Part shown: piece after piece, positions 33,157 through 44,629 of the stretch | How positions within the stretch are numbered: the stretch's first letter is position 1 | How the letters are laid out: each line of letters begins with the position of its first letter | NCBI GenBank assembly: GCA_001695595.3 | Contig: MBPM02000003.1 | Coordinates: 372,001 to 436,000 of the forward strand | DNA from: Plasmopara viticola | Lineage: Eukaryota; Oomycota; Peronosporomycetes; Peronosporales; Peronosporaceae | Direction: 5' to 3' | DNA: 64,000 nucleotides | Program-made: the position numbers and the translations under genes | The notes under the pieces: model-generated | Told to the model about the DNA's origin: nothing | Seen by the model: the letters and a program-made list of their open reading frames with translations, nothing else | Databases searched by the model: none

Positions 33157-36082
33157 CTGTACCAGATTAAATGGAAATATTGAGCTTTTTAGCAGAGGGC
33201 GTACATATAGGTACTGGTTAGCGACTCACAACCCCTGGAATCATAAAAATCGTAGTTTAAAATACAAAGCGATCTAAGAACTAACCAGAATTTCATACTA
33301 AATTTTGCACCTAATTTATGACAATAGTGTTATTGCAATTCGGACTCGAAATAGCCATCATTTCAATTACTCTTCTATGCATTGCCGGTACAATATTGAT
33401 GAGTTGCTTGTTGACCCAGCATGATTCCATGTCTTTGTTTGTTTGTAAGCTAGCCTTACCGTATCATTATGTAGGGTCCGTTACGTTTTATCTGAGCCTT
33501 TCATGCATGAAATGAAAATCAAGCAAACATTCTGTTCCGCGGTGAACACGAGAGCTCAGCAGAAGTGATGAAGCATTGTCGATTAGTGTGCGTCATAAAC
33601 TAGTCGACGCGCTATGCACGAACAAAAGCCAAATCGCCATTCTCATGCAGTGTTCACCAGCAGCGACATAGTAGTATCAGATCTCTAGCTGAAGGACCCG
33701 TTTCAGGATTCGCTTTACTTCCGCCGACACAATCACTGTGTCATGCATTAAAAAATTAGCGATGTCAGTTAGCCTTAGCAGCTTGCATCCACTTTGCTGA
33801 CAAATTTTTTTGAGACCTGATACATGCTTATGTGAAAATTTATTTGGACCACTCTACAATTGGTCTCAATAACACGATCTCCATTCGACAAATTCGAGAT
33901 TATTGCCTTACCTATTCGCTTATTATTATATAACTAAAAACTCCTGTACTTTCGAAAAGGACTGTTTTGGCCGCAATTCCGATGTTGCTACCGCTAAAAT
34001 TGTCGTATATCAAAATAAAGCATCGCATTGTGGTCTTAGATTTTGGCGTTGTAGTACGTCAGCTTGAAAGTGACGTACTTCATTAAAGAAGTCGACCCAC
34101 CGATTGAGCCATACGTTCAAATGAGTTGTCTACGTGTAACAATCGAGAACGTCCTAATGTGACACGCCAATACCCCCATCTTGCTATTTTCGCTATCAGA
34201 AAAGTATATGAAGCTTATATATCCTTGGTTCTGCAAAACTATTAAAAGTAACAAATGCTTATAGTTTTGGACGTGTCGCTCAATGGACAATATTGGAATG
34301 TTGGGCAAGGAGGCCGCAGCACAGCAAAGGCGAGCGCGGTGGTGGTGGCTAGCCGAAAAGCGGAAAGAGTGCAGAGGTGAAGGAGAAGCAAATACGAGAG
34401 AGATAATGGAAGCAGAGGACAGAGAGGCTGTAAGACAAACTTGAAGATAATCGCGGGGGAAATAGAAAAATCTTGTAATGTACGCTTGGCTTTTGTGATA
34501 GAGTGGAGGGATCTACAATAAACACGCGACTGGCGCTTCACCGAGATGCTAAGCTTAAGAAAAGCGTATCTCCAAATCAATTGAGTGTATTTCTTCGATA
34601 CAGGGCAGTACGATTCATGTAAATTCGTTGCTAGTTGTACTTCCTTTTTAAACTACAATTTACCTTTTAGGATCAATGTTTACAGCAGGATCTAAGGGCA
34701 TGGCGATGCGCATTCTACCGACGCGAAAATAATCCTGTGTGAGCTCTGATCTTCTCATTTAAGGCTACTCGAAAAATTGTCTGACTCGTTGCTGTCTGTG
34801 AATCATATTATGCTGTGTCGTAGGCAGTGTACCAATTCCCACCCATGTTTAGTTTAAGCACCCACGTGTCTCGTCGTATAGCGGTACCCACCTAATACCA
34901 ATTAAACTTCCAGCTTAGTTATTACACCCATTCAAACAACCGATTGAGAGTCCGTCATATTTCTCCTATATCTCGATTGGATCGCAGGAACATTAAATTA
35001 GTAGAAAACGCGCGGCTTTAAGCTGCTCCGTTACTGGGTAAGGGTGCAACCGGCATTAAAATAGCTGCTTTCCGACGTTGCACTAGCCGGAGGAACAGCC
35101 AAAATGGTGTGCGCAACACGCGCCAGAATCAAACTTTATAGACCTTCCATCACGCCGACACATTAAACTCCTCTTCCCCTGCCACTCGTACCGTTTCGGC
35201 GTCGCTTATCGTGTGTGCCATACACGGCTTGAGTTTAAAAAGCAATAAGAGTGCTAGAATCGTCAGTTAATTGGGCAACTGGATTATCTTTATCATCGAC
35301 ATCGTCTTCCATGATGCCGTTCAATAAATTGATGGTCTCGTTGTGTATGTGGGCCTTCTTGCAAGGGCCGATGCGCGTTTATGGTTGTTTGCGACGTCAA
35401 GTATGATACCGTACTTTATCATGTCCAGCTTAAGTGTGTGTCTTTCGCCGAATTGATCTTGTCAAGCGTCATTTGACTAGATCTGGGAGAGACTATGATG
35501 CCAATCGACAAGTTGTTGAATGGTGAGCATTTTTTTTCGCTTCTGTGCCTTTTTGTCGAGGCAGGCTTTTTACCTTAATTGGATGGAATACCAATTGCTT
35601 TGCAGTAGTTGGTGAAACTGCTGAACACAACCACGATCTACCGAAAACAAATTCTCCTTTTAAGACACAGCAAGGTCATCTATGGATTCGTCCAGGGCCA
35701 TCTCGGCCGTGTGGCTCGCTTGAGGAATGGGCTTGACGTGAACCGTACGCGCGTGAAGGTTGAGCTTCTTCGGATTAGAGGGGGTGGTGATCGACATTTA
35801 CGATGTCTTGTTGCAGTACACAATCACAAATCCAGCGTGCGTGTCCCGCCGACTCCCACCGCAAAATTTGTTTCAATACTAGCGACAAAGTGCACGACCA
35901 TTGTATGAGATAGACTCCACATTGCTACGCACAGCGATTGGACACGCGAGCAGGTCGTTTACCATGATTTTGCCTTTGTCCGATGTACCAATATGAGCGC
36001 TCTCATCAAAAGGGCAGGACTGACGACTGAAATAGGAGGTCTGACGACTGATTGACTCGCGACTGTTGGCTGTTGCCAGGGG
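33157..36082. other. Gene-poor stretch, 2.9 kb
   Basis: No supported gene. Between 35,550 and 35,900 short open frames on the plus strand may be retroelement debris belonging with the LTR-like sequence downstream, but no motif confirms it. Confidence 0.35.
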
Positions 36083-36560
36083 GAGTTTTCAGAATAAATC
36101 TGGAATTTTTATTATATAAGACTTTCCCGCTGAACTTGTCTTCCCACCCACTCTAGGGTGTTTTATATATTTTTCTAATCCTCATATGTATGGGCGGGCG
36201 AAGGGTCTAGTTCGAGTATGAGTAACGCCTACTTCTACAAAAACCTACTCATTCTTTGGGTCCTTTATCCCCTCGGGTATCTTGCCTCGTATACGTTATC
36301 TCGATTGTGTTTGGGTAGATGCTGCTACTAAAAGCTCCTGCAATCGATCCTCGTGCAAAGTTTATCTTCTTCTTGTGAAAAGTCGTCTCGGAAAATCTGA
36401 CTATGCCATTTTTTCAATGATCACGTATAAAAAGAGCATCGAGAAATTTCTTTTTAACCTCTGTTTGCCAATAACAACAGAGCGTTCAGCAGCGTCCTGG
36501 GTTCCGATGAAGTGCTAAAAATATCTGTTTATGAAACGTTTGTCCTATCACCGAATACAC
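36083..36560 (+). mobile_element. Possible LTR fragment (copia-like)
   Basis: A polypurine run CCAGGGGGAG (36,074-36,083) is followed by sequence starting TTTTCAGAATAAATC, where an LTR would begin (the usual TG is not preserved). A TATATAAG box-like string lies about 30 bases on, then a C/T-rich stretch. A polypurine tract next to an LTR is the 3' arrangement of LTR retrotransposons. No second LTR, no target duplication and no pol gene were found, so this is a tentative reading. The right end is not defined. Confidence 0.25.
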
Positions 36561-37634
36561 GAATCTACCCACAAGCTGATAGGAATGGATTAGACGATTA
36601 TAGAATTTCGATCGACGAGCTTTTTTATATCGCTACGAAGCAATTATTGGAGGCGTAGTTGCTCTTCGCTGTCAAATCGAAAGTACTGCGCGCCGCTTCC
36701 TCTGCTGTTCTACATTACGTTTGTCCTTGTCGACAAATTTTGCTCTCCAATAATGCCTATCTTATTACTTGTTTGCATAGATTCGATGTGACTTCAAAGT
36801 TTTTTGCGCCGTTGCCTTGAGTCAACTAATTATTGCTGAAGCCTCATGAAATTTGCGTCGAAATAAGATTCTTTTCAGCCGATATATACACGTTTTACGT
36901 TCGTCGTGTTAGACGGAGGGTGTATTTATATTCTCAGAAGCGGCTTGTATCTCTAAAAATAGCACCTCTAATAAAGTTTCGGCAATATTTTTTACTTCAA
37001 GTCCTTCGAGACCAAGTTACAATGGCATTTCTGACAATCCCATTTAATCGACGCGCACTTGTCGTGACGCAACTATATGTTAAACTGTCAAATACTTTTG
37101 TAAATATGATCCTTTTGTCGTATCAAAGTGTTCCATAGAACGAAGCCTGCTCAATTGCACTACTTCGAAGGAGCCAGTATTGCTAAAGCTAAACTCCCTT
37201 TGTAAAACTAGTTAGGTTGTCTACTACAAAGTTAAATTCTGCATTTTAAAGAGCTGAGTTTTCTTCCTCAGGATTTCCATGAGCACATAACGTAGATTTG
37301 TTCGTCAAGTGGCGCATCAGTATTAAAGCATATGCATGAGGTTTATGTTTGTGTTGATCACAGAGTCTGAGCGTGAGTGCTGGCGGAATTTACAATTGTC
37401 GACAGACATGCTGCTTTCAAATGCTCATTTATGTATACTAAATCGGATAACGCCCAGTTGAAGTAGTCCATTACTCGATTGACGAGTTCTTTGCCGGGGC
37501 TTTAGAGCCAAATAGTATGTGCGCGACGCGCACCCAAGTATCTGGAATATGGTCTCATTTGCGGACCTGTATCTCCTCGATTCCGAAATCTGTTCTTAAC
37601 TTTTCCCATTTCTCAATGAAAATTTTAAATTAGA
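36561..37634. other. Gene-poor stretch, 1.1 kb
   Basis: Nothing recognised. Short open frames without domain or splice support. Confidence 0.4.
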
Positions 37635-37853
37635 TTACACAGTAAGCGCTGCCGTTGTGATATTAAGGCTGCCCTCTGCGCAGCTTCGCAAAGCCCGAAT
37701 GCTGTAATGTACATCCATGACGGCAGAAAGAGCTGCAAATGCACTCGCATCTTCAGGCTTTAGTAGCCAGCAATTCTTTAGCAGTGCAATCTGCTCATCT
37801 GAAACATGCGAAAAAGAGGGTTTTTCCAGCATGAAGCCTTTTTGAGGATTCAA
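37635..37853 (-). pseudogene. Protein kinase C-lobe fragment
   Basis: A 72-codon stretch reads KPSFSHVSDEQIALLKNCW followed by KPEDASAFAALS, which fits the last helices of a TKL-type kinase domain (the CW...P..RP.F motif, with the usual Arg-Pro replaced by Ala-Ser). No upstream kinase sequence is present nearby, so it is a gene fragment left by rearrangement or decay. It lies 7 kb from the larger kinase pseudogene and is on the other strand. Confidence 0.4.
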
Positions 37854-38595
37854 ATTGTTAATGTGCTCACGTGGAAGTAGAATAATTTATAGAAACTTGC
37901 ACCCTGTAAGATTTAAGAGGACAAATGTGTGCAATAGATTGCACTTCAAAGACTGTTTGCTATAGGCCCTTTTGATTTAATTTTAAAAGGTTATATGTAC
38001 TCACTCTAACTCTATAATCAAGATCCTTTCCGGTTTAGCTTAGAAGTACCTTAATATGCAAACCAGCATCTATAGCAATATGGTGCTTGTCGTGCGCCTG
38101 CCATTCTTCTAAAGCTTATTTATGCGAGAAGGCACCTTTTACCACAAAGATCGACTTGCAAACAAGTAGCTTATATGCTGGCAAGAGTCAAAGTTTGCCG
38201 TAAAGACAGCTACTCTTAAGGACACGAATCGCTCAGGTGAAGTAATCTCACATGTGATGGTTCGGTTCGTAGCCTGAATTCTCACACAAAACAGTGCGAA
38301 TGTCACGCGCACCTTTATTTTTAAATTTTGGGCTCTTTTATTTACAACCCAATAGAGAAGAATTTAGGCTTATAAGTAAAATCTTGAGGTTCACCAGCTT
38401 GCCTCAAAGTGGGTGCCGCTGGGGCTATAGAAGCCTGTGCTGCCTTGGCTCTATAGCATAAATTTTCCTTGTTGAGCTGAGAGGCTGCAGATACATAGCA
38501 GTAAAAGGGTCGCAAGTACACTTATCTCTTCAGGCCCAAAATACCCAACCATTCTTTCGAGCAGCGCGAACTGCTTCCAATAATTGCAGATGAGA
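37854..38595. other. Intergenic, 740 bp, no gene seen
   Basis: No gene or repeat recognised before the SINE/hAT nest. Confidence 0.4.
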
Positions 38596-38954
38596 AGTAC
38601 ATTTTCGGAAAAGGTTGGAGTAACGCCCTCCTTCCAAGCGCGGGGGCCAAATGCTCGCGCGCTTCGGGAAGGTGCTCTCGGGCATCTGCAGGTCTCTAAC
38701 GAGTCTCACCCTCGACGCGACGGTCTCCAGCACCAGAGCGCCACCTGGGCTCTTACCAAGTCAGAATTAAGCAAAATAATGGAAGACCCTCACGACCGCG
38801 GTGCTGGCTGCACTGCCCGCCGAACAAAACCCGACGTATGCGGACACCACTCTATGCCGTGGACTAGGGATGGGGACGTCAGCTCAACGTTAAGAACGTT
38901 AAACCGGTATCGGTTAACGTATTGCAAACGTCTTGAGACGTCCCGGCAACATTA

Positions 38955-41422
38955 ATGTATAGTACACCACACAAGCACTTTAGAACGGCTGAGATTGCAG
39001 AGCCTACAACGCATCGTCCCCGGATGGAGCCTCGACCATCGAATGATCCTGCGCCGCTGCCCCTGTTTAAGATGCGCCGTATTAAGAAGGACGATTACTG
39101 GTTGTTCATCCGACTTGTAGCTCCAAACGCACAGCTACCACCGGGAAAGAAGGCGTGGGAATCGTCTGATACAAACTTGGCTTATTGTCTAAACTGCAAA
39201 AGCTCTTTCAGCTTTAAATCAGGAAGTAGCGCCAGCATTCGAAAGCACATGAATGAGAAACATCCACAAGATCTCAGCAGAGCTGGGCGTGAACAGGCAT
39301 CCAAGCGAGTGGCGATCGCACTTCATGCAACGCGAAAATCTGATGCAATGATGTTTTCTCCGAGAAAGAGAACAAGAAAGATCGATCCAGCTGACGAAGA
39401 GATGGCCACAAGAGCTTTCATTGATTGGATTGCCAAACGACTGCGCCCACTAAGTGTTGCCGACGACAAGGAGTTTCGTGTTTTCTTGACGTTGATTCAG
39501 ACGATGAGAGGTCTGTACGAGCTACCCTCTCGCCGCACTATAACTGAAAAAATGCAAAATCACTGTCAGTTCAAGCGATCGCTGGTAAAGACGCAGATTG
39601 CTGAAGATGCAGACTTCTATTCTCTCACATCTGACATGTGGACATCTCGAGCAACAGATAGCTATATTTCGCTATTTATTTTGTGTATTCCAATTTTGAG
39701 ATGATGACGTACACTTTGGATGTTATGATTTTTCGTGGGAAGCACACTGGCATCAGGATTAAATGCAAACTGGGCGTGCTCATGCGCAAGTGGGGTCTAA
39801 ATGTTTCTCGCGTTACCAAAATGGTACGTGATAACGGGTCGAACATTGTCAGTGCGTGTGATGCGCTAGGTGTGCAGCACTTCGGATGCGTGGCGCATAC
39901 GCTACATTTGATTGTATCAGGAGCTCTCTTAAAAACAAGAGTCGAAGTGACAAATGTGGAAGAGGATAATGACGGGAACGAGGAAGGTAGGGAGGAGGTT
40001 GAAAATATTGCTGACATTGAAGATGAAGAGGAGCAGTGGATTGAGGACCCTGCAATTGAACTGGAAGCTATTGCGTTCTTGGAGCAAGAACTGGTAGAGA
40101 TTGAATCCCAAACGATTGCAAGTTCGATAGACAACGTTTCGCATGAATCTGAGCCACTGGACGTTAATGCTGATGACACGCTGGATGGAGGTCTTCTTGA
40201 TGGTTGTCTTAGTGTGCGGACAACAACTTCAATTCTAAACGCTATAAAGCAAGCCATGAGTGAAACAAGAATGCATGTTCCTAGCTTTCGCAAAATTGTT
40301 CGCTACTTCAACAAAAGTTTTAAAGGAAAAGACAAGTTGAAGTCGCTACAAAATGTGGCCGTACCTCTTACCGTTATTTCAGATGTAGCCACCCGCTGGA
40401 ATAGCACGCATCACATGATTCAACGCCTTCTGCAACTTCGTCCTAGTATCCAATCATTCATGGAGTTTATATTGACAGCGAAAGGCAAAGAAGAGTTCAG
40501 CGACGCAAGTATTGTGAGGCCCACTGGAGAAATATGGTTTAGCATCCAATGCCTCGACAAGCTTCTCGTGGTTTTTGAGCTGGTAACCAAGACACTATCA
40601 GGTGGAACATACCCCACTGCCACGTTGATATATCCATGTATACGCCTTCTTGAAAAGCGACTATTAAATCAGAGGATATTTGCCAAAATATCGCCTGCTC
40701 ACGCTGGAGAATATTACTATAGCTCGGTGCTGGAACGCATGCACCTCGTCCGTCGGTTTTTCTTGTTTTTGCTTCGAAAAAGATTCAAGCAATTACCTTT
40801 GGATGTGAAATATTGCTGCTTGCTTGATCCTTAATTCGTGCATGGTGAGTCACTGAGCGCAACAGAAAAAATAGAAGGGAGGGAGTTCTTGGTGAGCGAG
40901 GCAATGCGCTCTGCTGGTGCTAATGCCGTCGATGATATCTACAGCACGTGCTCCGATGAGGATAGCGATGAAGAAGAAAACTTCATAAATGAAATTCTTG
41001 GACGCAAGCGAAGATCGCCTTATCCTCAAGTGCAAAACGGATTGTCGCTTCGTGCAAAAGTAGAGGCAGAGGTGAAACGATACTACGATAGATCCCATCA
41101 AAAGGCACAAGAAAATACGTGCCAGAAGCAGAAGTCGAAAACACAGAAACTTGACGATGGTCTCAAGTGGTGGCGCGAAAATGGCAGTGATTTTCCGCTC
41201 TTAGCTCCTATTGCGAGGAAATATTTTGGCATGGTAGCTACATCAGTACCTTCAGAGCGCTGCTTCTCGTGGGCAGGAAACATTATTACAGCACGGCGTA
41301 ATAGGTTGTCTTGTTCCAATCTAAGAGATCTCGTTTTTCTTTACAGCAATACGATTGGCGAGGAACCAGAGGAGAAGCTGAAGACGTACGGTAGAAACGT
41401 GCTAAAGAGTTACATGTTGTAA
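38955..41422 (+). pseudogene. hAT transposase, one frameshift and one stop
   Basis: Three open blocks read as one transposase. First comes an N-terminal BED-like zinc finger (CxxC...HxxxxH, about 39,187-39,265). Next is the RNase H-like catalytic part with the first Asp in SDMWTSRATDSY (about 39,631), the second in VRDNGSN, and the CVAHTLHLIV block. An acidic insertion follows at about 39,950-40,200. The C-terminal hAT dimerisation domain (VPSERCFSWAG) is near 41,250. The frame shifts near 39,680, just after DSYISL, and an in-frame TAA sits at 40,832. Everything else is well preserved, so inactivation looks recent. Intact, it would be about 810 residues. Confidence 0.9.
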
Positions 41423-41529
41423 ATAAACTTTTTGCACAACCCACATCAGCTTTAATGTGCCAGCAGCCGACTTGTCTTAAAAACTCTTCTCCCGTCCGTT
41501 CTTATGTTTGTGCAGCTTGAACATGGTAT

Positions 41530-41831
41530 TGTATTGTATTGTATTACGTTATCGCGTTGCCAAGTTATGCACGTGCTAGGCTCAGTCTGGCTAGTCCACG
41601 GCATAGAGTGGTGTCCGCATACATCGGGTCTCGTTCGGCGGGCAGTGGAGCCAGCACCGTTTAGCGCTGACTTGGTAAGAGCCCAAGTGGCGCCCTGGTG
41701 CTGGAGACCGTCGCGTCGAGGGTGAGACTCTTTGTAGACCTGCAGATGCCCGAGAGCACCTGCCCGAAGCGCGCGAGCATTCAGCCCCCTCGCTTGGAAG
41801 GAGGGCGTCACCCCAACCTTTTTCCGAAGCA
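41530..41831 (-). mobile_element. SINE copy inside the hAT element
   Basis: Minus-strand copy of the same SINE family, bounded by 13-bp direct repeats TTGAACATGGTAT at 41517-41529 and 41832-41844. It is 302 bp long and lacks about 27 bases around the GGTCGTGAGGGTCTTCC block present in other copies. It lies between the transposase stop and the right terminal repeat of the hAT element, so it inserted after the hAT sequence existed. Confidence 0.88.
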
Positions 41832-42067
41832 TTGAACATGGTATGGTTTTAAACCATTGGTTTGATAGGTTACAGTGTTCTTCCGAGACGTCAAATAACG
41901 TCTAAAAAAACGTGAACGGGAACTATGGACGGGAACGGGAACTACATATTTTTTACGTTAACACCATTTACGTCCCCATCACTACCGTGGACTAGCCAGA
42001 CTGAGTTAGTACGTGCATAACTTGGCAACGCGATAACGTAATACAATACAATACAAGTAGTACATTT

Positions 42068-42593
42068 CAGAACTCTTTAAAAATTAAGGCAGACAGTTTA
42101 TCCGTGTACGCGTAAAATTAATAATAAAGGCTACTGGTCACAAGCATGCTTCTTTCTGTCCCTTATCGTTGGTCAGGAGCAAACGTAATTCAGTTCTTCC
42201 TCAGATTCAAAATGCGTAAATACCGATCCACCATTCCTTTACGACTTTTACATGGGGAAATGTAAAAGTTATACATTATTTATCGTTTCGTTTCAGTACA
42301 TTTGTGCAACCTATAGAACCTGTATCAAAGAAAGCTGTGCTTTCGTATGTCCAACCACTGATTCATACATAGTCTCTTTTCTAATGCAGGACCTTGGAAA
42401 CGATGACTAGGATTAAGCAGTATACCTTGATATGAGTATGAGTAATGCCAGAAGTAATACTAATAATAGCAGTACGTAGTACTATTGCCTCACCTGAACG
42501 TTCCGATTCTATAGTAGCAAGACTCTCGACTGCGATATCGTAACGCTGGACGTCGTTCCTTCGATACTGACTGCATCGTCAAGCAGCTTTGAA
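42068..42593. other. Intergenic, 526 bp, promoter side of ketoacyl synthase
   Basis: No gene or repeat seen. Should contain the promoter of the downstream gene. Confidence 0.4.
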
Positions 42594-44580
42594 ATGCTGC
42601 GTAAGATTTTGGCGGTCCGCGGCCTCTCGACACTCTCATTTAGTGCACCGCCACCTGCGCCCAGCCTCCGCGTAGTTGTCACTGGTCTGGGAGCTGTCAC
42701 TCCATTCGGCGTGGGCGTCTCGCGCTCGTGGGACGCGCTGCTGGACTCGCAATGCGCTATTCGAGTATGTCATGCAATCAATCGCGCGTTGCGTTAGGCA
42801 TTGACAGTCAACTTGTTGCTTACCACAGAAAGTGAGTGCCCTCGAAGACACAGGACTCAAGTGTACTATTGGTGCAATCGTGCCACGAGGCGACGAGGAT
42901 GGATCATTTCGCACAAAAGACTGGGTGAACCCCAAAAACCTTCGGGCACAGGAGCCAGACTTTATCGCATTTACGTTAGCAGCAGGTTGAGAGTATAGTA
43001 GTGCTTTACTTATGCTGCGTCAAGCCATCGATACAATTTGGACTTAGATTACTATACTATGCTACAGCTAATGAAGCAATAAAGGACTCAGGATGGAGTC
43101 CCCAGTCGGACGAAGAGCGTGAACGCGCGGTAATTGTGCAGTAATTTTGATATACCGATGGAGCTAACAAGTTGTAAAATGTGTGATCTTTAGGGCGTAG
43201 CTATCGGTGCTGGTATGGGAAATATTCACGAGATCATTGATGTTGGACAACTCATCAAGGAAGGGGTACAGTCAACGACGTGCCGAATTGATGGTGCTGT
43301 CAGATGAATTGATCAAATGCTAAATGATTGTATCGCCATATGAAGAAATATCGTCGTGTATCTCCCTTTTTTATCTCGCGAATTCTTATAAACCTCGCGG
43401 CTGGCCACGTGAGCATTGAACACGGGCTAAAGGTTAGCAAATGATTTTGAATGAAACTGATGATATATTGGACTCGTGATACTGATGATGGAGTACTGTA
43501 CGTAGGGCCCGAATCATGCTTGTGTGACGGCATGTGCTACGGGTGCCCACAGTATTGGTGATGCTGCGAATTTGATTCGACACGGAAACGCCGATGTGAT
43601 GGTTGCCGGTGGTACTGAAGCTTCTGTCAACGAGATTTCTATCTGCGCATTCTTGCGCGCGCAGGCGTTATCGACAAAGGTAATTGAGCTCGAAGTTTTG
43701 CGAATAGGATTGAAAGTTGACGATGTTACAATAGTTTAATGACAGTCCAAAAGAAGCATCGAGACCTTTTGACTCACAGCGCGACGGATTCGTCATGGGT
43801 GAAGGTGCTGGCGTCGTTGTCCTTGAGGTGTGGATTCGCGCAAAATTTCAATTAGCCGAGCAATTCGTCTCAAGCTTTTTTGTATTAGCTTACAGTTCAA
43901 TTTTTTTTTTAAATGAAGGAATACGAGCATGCGAAGAAGCGCGGAGCTAGGATTTACGCAGAAGTGCGGGGCTATGGTCTTAGCGGTGATAGCAATCATA
44001 TAACCGCTCCAATTGAAAGTGGAAATGGTGCTCGACGAGCCATGGAGTCAGCAGTCGCACAGTCCGGACTTGCGTTGTCTGATATCGGCTACATTAACGC
44101 ACACGCAACATCAACTCCGTTGGGTGATCGCGCTGAGAATGCCGCTGTAGAAGAGCTTTTTGGCGAACACGCCAATAACTTAGGAATGTCTTCAACAAAG
44201 GTGCGTTTTTCAAAGGTTTTAAAACCATCTAAGCCAGCTCGGAGTATTCATTTTTTTTGCTCGATTGAGTCATACAGGGAGCTATTGGTCATTTGCTAGG
44301 CGCTGCTGGTGCCGTGGAGACAATTTTTTCGATCAAGGCTCTTCAAAATGTTTGTTTTCATGTTATATGCACGATTTGAGAATTTTTTTGCACTTACGAG
44401 TTCGCCGGGTGAATGCTTGCACAGAACGTGATGCCTCCCACAATAAATTTACTGGAAACGACAGACGAATTTACATTGAATTATGTGCCAAATCAGCCGC
44501 AGGAGAAAAAGTTGAGCGCAGTTCTTACAAACTCGTTTGGATTTGGAGGAACGAATGCCAGTCTTTTGTTTGCCAAGTAG
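42594..44580 (+). CDS. OXSM: 3-oxoacyl-ACP synthase (KAS), mitochondrial type
   Basis: Ten exons (42594-42764, 42829-42985, 43068-43129, 43194-43265, 43346-43432, 43506-43679, 43735-43827, 43919-44200, 44278-44349, 44425-44580) give 441 residues with consistent phases. The first 25 residues are rich in Arg/Leu/Ser without acids, like a mitochondrial presequence. The condensing-enzyme triad is intact: Cys193 in ACATGAHS, His334 in [11 protein letters not shown] and His371 in [20 protein letters not shown] closes the domain. It elongates acyl chains on acyl carrier protein, in mitochondria for lipoate and respiratory complexes. A plastid-derived origin is also conceivable. Nine introns are far more than in the neighbours. 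It converges on the coiled-coil gene with a 49-bp gap. Confidence 0.93.
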
Positions 44581-44629
44581 GTTTTGACCAAGAAAAAATT
44601 TGTGCTGTCCATAACAATGTTCAGCAAAT

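Larger units (their letters stand above)
38865..41984 (+). mobile_element. hAT-superfamily DNA transposon, 3.1 kb
   Basis: The termini are inverted: left TAGGGATGGGGACGT and, read from the right end, TAGTGATGGGGACGT (14 of 15 match). An 8-bp target duplication CCGTGGAC stands at 38857-38864 and 41985-41992, the length diagnostic of hAT elements. Subterminal regions carry several ACGTT/ACGTC repeats, as hAT transposase-binding regions often do. Inside are a broken transposase gene (38955-41422) and a later SINE insertion (41530-41831). Element boundaries are certain to the base. Confidence 0.95.
38605..42058 (+). mobile_element. SINE copy split by a hAT transposon
   Basis: The left part (38605-38864) and right part (41993-42058) join to a 326-bp full-length SINE, the same size as the other copies. 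The outer target duplication AGTACATTT is at 38596-38604 and 42059-42067 (9 bp). The break falls in the GCCGTGGACTAGCC block and is exactly explained by the hAT insertion with its 8-bp duplication. The right part ends in AATAC repeats. Confidence 0.85.
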
